DNA of 16,629 bases from Dysgonamonadaceae bacterium (GTDB lineage: Bacteria; Bacteroidota; Bacteroidia; Bacteroidales; Azobacteroidaceae): assembly GCA_031284225.1 (NCBI GenBank), contig JAITAH010000224.1, positions 1 through 16,629 on the forward strand. The letters are read 5' to 3'. Shown here piece after piece: positions 1 to 5,801 of the stretch. The notes below the pieces were generated by a model, which did not search any database, was not told where the DNA came from, and saw only the letters and a list, made by a program, of their open reading frames with translations. Every line of letters starts with the position of its first letter. Positions within the stretch are counted from its first letter, which is position 1. The position numbers and the translations under genes are program-made.

Positions 1-293
1 GATTCTGTTAATATCTCAAATGGCATAAATTTGTCGTCAAGTCCAAGATATGATATTTTAATAAAATATCTGCCGCTTTCCACTTTATCAAACAGGAACA
101 GTCCGTCTTCCCCGCTCACGGTTCCTGTTATGAAAACAGAATCCGGTAATGAGAGTAGTACTACATTAGCATATTCCAATGGCTTTTTTGATGTTGCTTC
201 AATTACTTTCCCTGAAACAGGGACGGACGCCTTTACAGAAAAGGCAAATAAAAAACTCAGGCCTATTATGCCCACAAAAATTTTCTTTTGCAT
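1..293 (-). CDS. Outer-membrane beta-barrel / TonB-receptor-like protein, N-terminal part only
   Basis: The first 97 codons of a gene whose 3' part lies beyond the left edge of the window; there is no stop inside. Translation from the ATG at 293 gives a clear signal peptide (MQKKIFVGIIGLSFLFAFS, probable cleavage after the Ala at about residue 22). A carboxypeptidase-regulatory-like beta-sandwich follows, recognised by VSGKV, KPLEYANVVLL, PDSVFITGTVSGEDG and YFIKISYLGL. This order (signal peptide, then a CarboxypepD_reg-like domain with the 'PLEYANV..L...DS.FI.G' style) is typical of the outer membrane beta-barrel family (PF14905-like) and related TonB-dependent receptors of Bacteroidota. The barrel itself is not visible, so the exact family and substrate cannot be told. 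It lies downstream of the UpxY-like gene on the same strand, separated by a hairpin and a candidate promoter of its own. Confidence 0.75.
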   Translation of the reverse strand, partial: MQKKIFVGIIGLSFLFAFSVKASVPVSGKVIEATSKKPLEYANVVLLSLPDSVFITGTVSGEDGLFLFDKVESGRYFIKISYLGLDDKFMPFEILTE

Positions 294-328
294 ATTCGTT
301 ATAGTTTTTATAAACTCTGTTAAGTAAT

Positions 329-336
329 CAAAATTA
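329..336 (-). promoter_or_regulatory. Candidate -7 box for the outer-membrane protein gene
   Basis: On the minus strand this reads TAATTTTG, an exact match to the Bacteroidota -7 consensus TAnnTTTG. It would place the transcription start about 28 nt before the ATG at 293. No good TTTG lies about 20 bp upstream (the sequence there is TTAATT/TTCC), and the box sits just after the U-tract of the hairpin at 350-421. The downstream gene may therefore have its own weak promoter as well as any read-through from the UpxY-like gene. Confidence 0.4.
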
Positions 337-349
337 TAAAACAAAAAGG

Positions 350-421
350 GCGTGGAATTAACTATTTACTGATACTTAGGTCTTCCACAGCCCACAGAGA
401 AAATAAGTTAAACCCCCACGC
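350..421 (-). terminator. Long-loop hairpin with U-tract after the UpxY-like gene
   Basis: Reading the minus strand, the left arm GCGTGG-GGGT-TTAAC begins two bases after the UpxY-like stop codon. The right arm GTTAA-TT-CCACGC follows after 44 nt, and the transcript continues CCCTTTTTGTTTT. The arms pair over 6 + 5 bp with a small internal loop, and the loop contains a 7-base direct repeat (CTGTGGG CTGTGGA). Stem plus T-tract suggests an intrinsic terminator; the large loop makes it weaker than usual. It could also act as an attenuator that controls read-through into the outer-membrane protein gene. Confidence 0.45.
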
Positions 422-422
422 T

Positions 423-953
423 TTAATATGAATAATTGGAAAAATAGGATGTATTCAATTCAGCTACAATATTTTGCTTTAGCGAATCAATTCGTACGAG
501 AATTTTCTTTTTGCCTTTGTGGCGTATTACTTCACAATCGAATCCGCAAAAGACGCCCGCCATAATTTTACGTTTTTCGCCAACACTGAAATCTTCACTG
601 CTCACTTCGATATTGTTACATTCTGCCAATACCTGTTTGATTTTATTAATTTCATCTTCCGTTACAGTGGCAAACTTCCCTGCAAACATGATAAATGCGA
701 GAGTTCCATATATTTTTAATATTTTGTAATAAAGAGCGATGTTATCAAGATACACAAACACGTATGAAGGGAAAAGCGGTTTATAAAGAACTTTCTGCCT
801 ATCGCTCCATACGGAATGATGTTTCTTTAAAGGCAAGTAAGCCTCATATTTATCGGCAAGCAGTTGTTGATGAACTTTATTTTCGTGTTTCGGCTTGGTA
901 TAAACAACGTACCAGCCGTTGGAAGGTGCGGATGACTGTGCAGGCGTATTCAT
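423..953 (-). CDS. UpxY-type NusG paralogue (transcription antitermination factor)
   Basis: A specialised NusG/RfaH relative expected to bind elongating RNA polymerase and help it pass terminators or pauses in particular long operons. With the start at 953 it is 176 aa. An NGN domain spans about residues 12-110 (GWYVVYTKPKHENKV, then LYKPLFPSYVFVYL), followed by a KOW-like C-terminal part about 125-165 (VGEKRKIMAGVFCGF, ILVRIDSL). The start at 953 is chosen because its ATG overlaps the stop of the upstream small gene (ATGA), and because the extra N-terminal residues of an earlier ATG are merely that gene's C-terminus in another frame. Classical UpxY genes head capsule operons and are followed by upxZ. 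Here no upxZ or capsule gene follows; a hairpin and an outer-membrane protein gene come next, so its target operon is open. Confidence 0.85.
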   Translation of the reverse strand: MNTPAQSSAPSNGWYVVYTKPKHENKVHQQLLADKYEAYLPLKKHHSVWSDRQKVLYKPLFPSYVFVYLDNIALYYKILKIYGTLAFIMFAGKFATVTEDEINKIKQVLAECNNIEVSSEDFSVGEKRKIMAGVFCGFDCEVIRHKGKKKILVRIDSLKQNIVAELNTSYFSNYSY

Positions 954-1207
954 GGTATAGGAATTAATTGACCACCCACCCATCGGGAATCGCATTTAAC
1001 TATGGACTTATCCATAGACTTTACCAATTTAGCATTGTATAAAGTTTTGAAATTCATGTCTTTGGTGGATTTTTTGTCTTTGAAAAACAAAGTTTTTAAA
1101 GCATAAACAGACATTTCCCAGTACCAGGATAAATCTTTGATACTTTCTGCTTTTAAAATGATAAGAACAAAGTAGAAGATTACAAATATAACAATGAAAG
1201 TTGTCAT
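950..1207 (-). CDS. Small membrane protein translationally coupled to the UpxY-like gene
   Basis: An 85-aa protein that I do not recognise. It has one strongly hydrophobic N-terminal helix (residues about 3-20, TTFIVIFVIFYFVLIILK) and then a basic, Lys-rich soluble tail ending in GGQLIPIP. The helix is followed by basic and aromatic residues, so it is either a single-pass inner-membrane protein or an uncleaved signal anchor. Its TGA stop overlaps the ATG of the UpxY-like gene in ATGA, the normal sign of translational coupling, and this is the main reason to accept it as a real gene. No classical promoter box was found directly upstream; the 220-bp leader holds two small hairpins. It could instead be a spurious open frame. 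Confidence 0.5.
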   Translation of the reverse strand: MTTFIVIFVIFYFVLIILKAESIKDLSWYWEMSVYALKTLFFKDKKSTKDMNFKTLYNAKLVKSMDKSIVKCDSRWVGGQLIPIP

Positions 1208-1427
1208 TTCGCTATGGGATTTTTTGGAAAATTTCTATTCGTCTTATAACGCTTACGCCACGTAAGTCCCATTTGGCTGAGAATTACGCATTTGCAATGC
1301 AAGATTAGTAATTGTTGTTAAATTAACCAAATTATTATGGTAAATTTGTTAATGGATATATTTTATTATTATTCAATTCGTTAAGTTTTACAAAGTAAAG
1401 ATTTGGTCGTATAAATTTTATAATCAA
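1208..1427 (-). promoter_or_regulatory. Leader region of the small-protein/UpxY pair with two tight hairpins
   Basis: This AT-rich 220-bp gap between two minus-strand genes holds no gene. It contains two perfect inverted repeats with 3-nt loops in a row: GCATT-TGC-AATGC at 1288-1300 and CTTACG-CCA-CGTAAG at 1252-1266, both upstream of the ATG at 1207. The only promoter-like match on the minus strand is TTACTTTG near the far end (one mismatch to TAnnTTTG), with no convincing -33 box. Leaders of UpxY/RfaH-type operons often carry the recruitment signal for the factor, so these hairpins are candidates, but that is inference. Confidence 0.35.
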
Positions 1428-2018
1428 TCAGTTACGGATTTGAAAAATAAAGTCAAATAGAAACTGATTTTTAGATAATTCCACCATTTTTCTCTTAATG
1501 TTGTGCTTATGAGTTTTCAAGGCAAAAGCATCGTTATAACCCATGCAAAGGCTCACTGTGTGGGGATGGAGGCGTAAAGAGAGGCAACAAATGAGCAACT
1601 CTTTTTCCGTCAGAGGCGAACAGCATTTCTTCAGGTTGTTTATAAAGACAGGAAAAAGAGTGTGAATTTCACATTCAAGCAACTTTTGCTCCGCATAACT
1701 AAATGACTTAACGTCTTTATCCTGTCGGCGCTTGTCGAGATGCAGTATCTTATGGTATATCGGGGTTGTTTGAAATCGCTCAAAAATAATATCAACCGAC
1801 CATTCCAAAAGGGTGAGCAACTCTTTCTGATTGTCGCGTATCAGCTCCATATATTCGACTTCATTCATCATAATAATTGTCTTGTTATTATCCTTTTTCC
1901 GATACCGCCTCTGGTTAGAGGTGGTCGTAAGATGGCGTAAAAATACAAAATCTTTTTGATTTAAGCCCGTAAGTATGATGAAAAAAACAGACAGCATAAA
2001 AAAAACAGCCGATTTCAT
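1428..2018 (-). CDS. HTH regulator, C-terminal domain of the Bacteroidales membrane-linked regulator family
   Basis: A 196-aa protein in its longest form. The C-terminal half has the pattern known from many Bacteroidota regulators that usually follow a TPR region and a membrane helix: PIYHKIL, then LLECEIHTLFPVFINNL, then a LuxR/sigma-4-like helix-turn-helix from SPLTEKELLICCLSL to THKHNIKRKM (about residues 135-182). A DNA-binding role is therefore likely. The N-terminus is uncertain. From the ATG at 2018 it has one hydrophobic helix (residues 3-18) and a basic stretch, but no TPR sensor. From the ATG at 1871 it would be a soluble 147-aa protein. The long start overlaps the ssb promoter, which favours the shorter form somewhat. 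No promoter was found on this strand. Compared with its family it looks stripped down, perhaps a remnant or a partner of another sensor. Confidence 0.65.
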   Translation of the reverse strand: MKSAVFFMLSVFFIILTGLNQKDFVFLRHLTTTSNQRRYRKKDNNKTIIMMNEVEYMELIRDNQKELLTLLEWSVDIIFERFQTTPIYHKILHLDKRRQDKDVKSFSYAEQKLLECEIHTLFPVFINNLKKCCSPLTEKELLICCLSLRLHPHTVSLCMGYNDAFALKTHKHNIKRKMVELSKNQFLFDFIFQIRN

Positions 2019-2048
2019 TTGAAATTTACATTTTTCTTTCTACATTTG
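2018..2048 (+). promoter_or_regulatory. Promoter of ssb
   Basis: TTTG at 2018-2021, a 19-bp spacer and TACATTTG at 2041-2048 form an exact Bacteroidota sigma-ABfr type promoter. The transcription start would be near 2055, giving a leader of about 44 nt before the ssb ATG at 2099. The -33 box touches the farthest possible start codon of the divergent HTH gene. Confidence 0.8.
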
Positions 2049-2098
2049 AGGCCGAATTAGGAAGTGGATTTTAATCTTAACTTTTAAATAACATCATT

Positions 2099-2581
2099 AT
2101 GTCAGTAAACAAAGTTCTCTTGATTGGCAATGTGGGTAAAGAACCCGAAGTAAAGTACTATGACAGCGGTGTAGCCGTTGCCAATTTTTCGTTAGCGACC
2201 ACGGAAAGGGGATATTCCGCCGCCAATGGCACGCAAGTTCCCGATCGTACCGAATGGCACAATATTGTATTATGGAGAGGATTGGCGGAAATCGCCGAGA
2301 AGTATATCCACAAAGGATCCAAAATCTACATTGAAGGAAAAATCCGTACCCGTTCGTACGACGATCAGCAAGGCATTAAACGATATGTAACAGAAATTTG
2401 GGGCGATAATCTGGAACTGCTGGATCGCAAACCGGACAGCGGACAAGGAGGAAGCCGTCCGCCATTGCCAGAACCGCCATTGGCTACTGCTCCTGCAACT
2501 ACATCGGAGGTAACGTCATCAACACAAGCCGCTTCTAACCCGCCGTTGAAATCGGACGAAAACGACGACTTGCCATTTTAA
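2099..2581 (+). CDS. ssb: Single-stranded DNA-binding protein
   Basis: Binds single-stranded DNA as a tetramer during replication, repair and recombination in the cytoplasm. The 160-aa protein has the full OB-fold (residues 1 to about 110): MSVNKVLLIGNVGKEPEV, the WHNIVLWRGLAEIAEKY helix segment, KGSKIYIEGKIRTRSY and YVTEIWGDNLELL. A flexible Pro/Ser/Thr-rich linker follows, and the acidic tip DDLPF is the conserved peptide that recruits partner proteins. Length and architecture are those of the normal chromosomal Ssb, so this is the housekeeping copy rather than a plasmid or phage type. It stands alone, with its own promoter 50 bp upstream, and is convergent with the sigma factor gene. Confidence 0.97.
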   Translation: MSVNKVLLIGNVGKEPEVKYYDSGVAVANFSLATTERGYSAANGTQVPDRTEWHNIVLWRGLAEIAEKYIHKGSKIYIEGKIRTRSYDDQQGIKRYVTEIWGDNLELLDRKPDSGQGGSRPPLPEPPLATAPATTSEVTSSTQAASNPPLKSDENDDLPF

Positions 2582-2667
2582 GAATAAAAAAAGAGGCGAT
2601 CTCAAAAGTTAGAAATTATCTATCGTCATTGAACCAGGTCGAAGCTAACGCTTTTTCGCAAGCTCAA

Positions 2668-2744
2668 ATTGCGAGGGCGAAGCTCGAAGCAATCCGGTGA
2701 TTTTGCAGCCATTCCGGGCGGCTTCCTGCTTCGTTCCTCGCAGT
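2668..2744. repeat. Imperfect palindrome, MITE-like intergenic repeat
   Basis: The arms ATTGCGAGG-g-CGAAGC (2668-2683) and GCTTCG-tt-CCTCGCAGT (2728-2744) pair over about 15 positions with one small bulge and one G-T. Inside lies a second weak CCGG/CCGG pairing. The arm resembles the 'ATTGCGAGG..CGAAGCAATCC' type of dispersed repeat that I remember from several bacterial genomes, and GAAGCAATCCGG stands at 2686-2697. Just upstream, at 2594-2612, is a GAGGCGATCTCAAAAGTTA sequence that resembles an insertion-sequence end. The element fills the gap between convergent ssb and the sigma factor gene, and could also slow transcription from both sides. Confidence 0.55.
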
Positions 2745-2751
2745 TGCATTT

Positions 2752-3255
2752 TTATCGCATGTCCCGTAAACTTTTCTGTAATTCTTGTCGGGCGAAAAAA
2801 ATCCGGCTTTTGACGGTTCCTAAGGGTAAAACCAGCCTGTCGGCAATCTCGTTGTATTTGTAACCGGCCAGAAAGAGCGAAAACGGCCTGCGTAAATCGC
2901 TGTTCAGATCGGTAATGGCAATATTGATTTCCTTTACCGCATACGAACTTTCCGGAGAGTCAAATCCCGAATCCTGCGAGAAATTCAAATGATATAAATC
3001 ATCCGTCTGATCGATAATGGTTTGCATTCTCATCATTTTGCGGTAATTGTTAATGAAAATGTTCCGCATAATCGTTAAAATCCATCCTTTGAAATTGACA
3101 TTGTCGATGTACTTTCGTTCGTTGTCCAATGCTTTCAGGGTAGTGTCCTGTAACAAATCGTAAGCATCGCTACGATTTCCAGTCAAAGACAATGCAAAGT
3201 TGAACATGTTGTCCTGAATGTTTAGAATTTTTTCTCGAAATTGTAGTGTGTTCAT
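2752..3255 (-). CDS. ECF-type sigma-70 factor
   Basis: Directs RNA polymerase to a special promoter set. With the start at 3255 it is 167 aa, the usual family length. Region 2 spans about residues 8-80 (DNMFNFALSLTGNRSDAYDLL, then NFKGWILTIMRNIFINNYRK). Region 4 spans about 110-162 (GYKYNEIADRLVLPLGTVKSR, then FFARQEL). This is the highly conserved monocistronic sigma family found throughout Bacteroidales. In-frame ATGs at 3282 and 3306 would add 9 and 17 residues, but the family starts close to the FREKIL motif, and a TATCTTTA sequence (7 of 8 to the -7 box) lies just ahead of 3282. No anti-sigma gene adjoins it, as is usual for this group, so the activating signal is not visible. Confidence 0.9.
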   Translation of the reverse strand: MNTLQFREKILNIQDNMFNFALSLTGNRSDAYDLLQDTTLKALDNERKYIDNVNFKGWILTIMRNIFINNYRKMMRMQTIIDQTDDLYHLNFSQDSGFDSPESSYAVKEINIAITDLNSDLRRPFSLFLAGYKYNEIADRLVLPLGTVKSRIFFARQELQKSLRDMR

Positions 3256-3586
3256 TGTAAACTGTAGTTTTTGTTCTGACATAAAGATAATCGGTATTAT
3301 TAGCATGCAGTTAACAATTATTTAAGAAAAAAATAATCGTAACAAAAACTTAATTTTTTCCGGATAACTTCACGAATTTGTAACAGAATTTACAGGCTAA
3401 GAAGGCAGTTTTTATTAATTTTTGCTATATGTAGATTACAATTCCTGTTTCTTGTTTTATCGTTCTTCTATAAATTTTGGATATAAAAGAGGAAAGACTA
3501 AAGAAGATAGACGCGACGTAAAAGACGTCTTTTTTCTCTATTTTTGTCGTCTTTTTGGCCATTGTTTTCGTCCGTTTTTTCATCCG
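3256..3586. other. AT-rich intergenic region with a 14-bp palindrome
   Basis: This stretch lies between the divergent sigma factor and S46 peptidase genes. I find no convincing gene. A 71-codon minus-strand open frame (3425-3640) is Lys-rich low-complexity sequence and overlaps the peptidase promoter. The notable structure is the perfect palindrome AAAAGACGTCTTTT at 3520-3533. Its left half also pairs with CGTCTTTT at 3548-3555, so two alternative stems are possible. Both lie 30-70 bp upstream of the peptidase -33 box, where an operator could sit. Confidence 0.4.
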
Positions 3587-3620
3587 TTTGCGTATAATTG
3601 AGGAGTTTATGCTAACTTTG
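3587..3620 (+). promoter_or_regulatory. Promoter of the S46 peptidase-M23-dxr-rseP operon
   Basis: TAACTTTG at 3613-3620 is an exact TAnnTTTG match, with TTTG at 3587-3590 as the -33 box. The 22-bp spacer is slightly long. The start point would be near 3627, about 42 nt before the ATG at 3669. No other clear promoter was seen before the next three genes, so it probably serves all four. Confidence 0.65.
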
Positions 3621-3668
3621 TGCCGATTGAATAAAAACATAAAATAAATTTGAATATCCTATCAAAAA

Positions 3669-5801
3669 ATGAAACGATTTTTCTTCTTGTTGAGCGGCTT
3701 TCTGCTGTGTTTTCCTTTATGGGCGGACGAAGGGATGTGGATGTTAAACCGGTTGACCGCAACGGATTGGAACAAAATGCAATCGATGGGTTTCCTGTTA
3801 ACGCCCGAACAGTTATACAGCGAAGCGAATCCCTCGCTCTACAAAGCCGTTGTGCAATTCAATGGCGGTTGCACGGGAATTACGGTTTCCGATAAAGGAT
3901 TGATTTTCACTAATCATCACTGTGGATTCGACGCCATTCAGTCGCAAAGCGACGTGGATCATGATTATCTGAAAAACGGATTTGTTGCCCGCACGCAGGA
4001 AGACGAAATCCCGGTACCGGGTATGTATGTCCTGTATTTACAAAACATCGTGGATGTAACCCGTTCGATACTCGATAGCCTGCCAGCCGGACTGAACGGG
4101 CAGGAAAGAGAAAACCGGATCAAGCAACAAACCGCCGCTATCCGGAAGCAGTACCGCGATTCGTTGGGCGAAGGTTATTCGGTAACCGTAAACGCTTATT
4201 ATGCCGGTAACGAATACTACGCTAATATCTATAAAGGGTATTCCGATGTGCGGATGGTATTTGCTCCGCCGTCCTCCATCGGCAAATTCGGCGGCGATAC
4301 CGACAACTGGATGTGGCCCCGGCATACCGGCGATTTCAGCGTTTTCCGCGTCTATGCCGGCGCCGATAACGCTCCCGCCGAATATGCGGCAACCAATGTG
4401 CCTTACCGTCCCGAATACTACGCGCCGATTTCTTTGGACGGATACGAAGAAAATTCGTTTGCTATGGTACTGGGCTTTCCGGGAAGTACCGACCGCTATT
4501 TGTCGTCCTGGGGCATAGAAAAGCGCATTCAAAGTTCTAACGAGCCGCGCATCGAAGTCCGGGGCGTAAAGCAGGATATTTGGCAGGAAGCGATGCTGCA
4601 AAGCGATACCGTCCGCATCAAATATGCTTCCAAATATGCCGGAAGCTCCAATTACTGGAAAAATTCGATAGGGATGAACCGCGGCCTGGCCCGGATGCAC
4701 GTCGTCGAACGGAAACAGGCATTGGAAAATCAGTTTGCCGCGTGGGCCGCTCAGGATCCTGTCCGGCAAGCCAAATACGGCAGCGTTCTGAACTTGCTGA
4801 AAGAAGGTTATACCCATTCGATGGCCGATGATCGTACGGCGAGGTATATCGGCGAATCGTATTACAATGGCGCCGAAATCTTTGAGTTAATTTCCCTGGT
4901 AAAATACATCCGCACTCAAAAAGAAAAAACAGATCCGGCACAATTATTCGACGATATCGCATTACCTTTTTATAAGGATTACGAGCCGGCGCTGGATCAA
5001 AAAGTTTTTGCCGCTATGGTGAAAATGATGCGGGAACGTATCCCAGCGGCGCAACTACCGGCTATTTTTACCGCCATCGACAAACAATACAAAGGCGATT
5101 ATGAAAAATATGCCGCCGCCATTTACAAAAATACGATTCTGACCTCGCCCGACTTGCTGAAAGCGGCGCTGACGAACGAAAAGCGCTTCAAGAAACTCGA
5201 AAAAGAACCGGTTTACCGCTTGGCAAAATCCATCGACGCATTGCTCGAAAGTCTGTCGGCGGCCATTCGCGACGATTCATACAAAGTGAGCGAAGGCAAA
5301 CGCCTGTTCATGGAAGGTTTGCGCGAAATGCATCCGGAAATCAATTATCCGTCGGACGCCAATTTTACGATGCGGCTTACTTACGGCGTAGTGAATGGGT
5401 ACCGTCCCTACGATGCCGCTTGGTACGATTACTATACGACGACAAAAGGTTTGTTTGAAAAACACGACGTCAACAATCCGGAATTTAATGTGCAACCGGA
5501 AATCATGGATTTATTGCGGAAAAAAGAGTTTGGCCGATACGGTAATAAACACGGCGATATGAATCTTTGTTTTATATCCAACTTAGATATTACCGGCGGC
5601 AATTCGGGCAGCCCGGTGTTCGACGGCCGCGGACGATTGACCGGCTTAGCCTTCGACGGCAACTGGGAAGCCATGAGCGGCGATATCGCCTTTGAAACCG
5701 ATATTCAGAAATGTATTGCGGCGGATATCAGATACATACTCTATATGATTGATAAATGGGGACATTGTGAACGCTTGCTGGATGAATTGACGATAGAATG
5801 A
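3669..5801 (+). CDS. S46 family dipeptidyl-peptidase, DPP7-like
   Basis: Removes dipeptides from the N-terminus of peptides outside the inner membrane, feeding amino-acid catabolism. The 710-aa length is normal for S46. A signal peptide (MKRFFFLLSGFLLCFPLWA, cleavage about residue 19) is followed by DEGMWML. The trypsin-like double barrel is split by a helical domain (about residues 290-570). The catalytic triad is visible: His84 in TNHHCGFD, Asp222 in WPRHTGDFSVFR and Ser646 in GGNSGSPVF. Eighteen residues after the serine, where DPP11 enzymes (Asp/Glu specific) carry Arg and DPP7 or DAP BII carry Gly, this protein has Gly664 (AFDGNWEAMSGD). A DPP7-like preference for hydrophobic P1 residues is therefore inferred. 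Its stop overlaps the next start in ATGA, so it is coupled to the M23 gene. Confidence 0.93.
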   Translation: MKRFFFLLSGFLLCFPLWADEGMWMLNRLTATDWNKMQSMGFLLTPEQLYSEANPSLYKAVVQFNGGCTGITVSDKGLIFTNHHCGFDAIQSQSDVDHDYLKNGFVARTQEDEIPVPGMYVLYLQNIVDVTRSILDSLPAGLNGQERENRIKQQTAAIRKQYRDSLGEGYSVTVNAYYAGNEYYANIYKGYSDVRMVFAPPSSIGKFGGDTDNWMWPRHTGDFSVFRVYAGADNAPAEYAATNVPYRPEYYAPISLDGYEENSFAMVLGFPGSTDRYLSSWGIEKRIQSSNEPRIEVRGVKQDIWQEAMLQSDTVRIKYASKYAGSSNYWKNSIGMNRGLARMHVVERKQALENQFAAWAAQDPVRQAKYGSVLNLLKEGYTHSMADDRTARYIGESYYNGAEIFELISLVKYIRTQKEKTDPAQLFDDIALPFYKDYEPALDQKVFAAMVKMMRERIPAAQLPAIFTAIDKQYKGDYEKYAAAIYKNTILTSPDLLKAALTNEKRFKKLEKEPVYRLAKSIDALLESLSAAIRDDSYKVSEGKRLFMEGLREMHPEINYPSDANFTMRLTYGVVNGYRPYDAAWYDYYTTTKGLFEKHDVNNPEFNVQPEIMDLLRKKEFGRYGNKHGDMNLCFISNLDITGGNSGSPVFDGRGRLTGLAFDGNWEAMSGDIAFETDIQKCIAADIRYILYMIDKWGHCERLLDELTIE

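Noticed and set aside
31..327. 98-codon open frame on the plus strand at the left edge
   Set aside because: It is antisense to the outer-membrane protein gene, whose minus-strand translation gives a clear signal peptide and a carboxypeptidase-regulatory-like domain.
3425..3640. 71-codon minus-strand open frame (Lys-rich, with a short hydrophobic stretch)
   Set aside because: Low-complexity A-rich sequence, overlaps the promoter of the S46 operon, no promoter of its own and no recognisable family. A real small protein starting at its MAKK methionine cannot be fully excluded.
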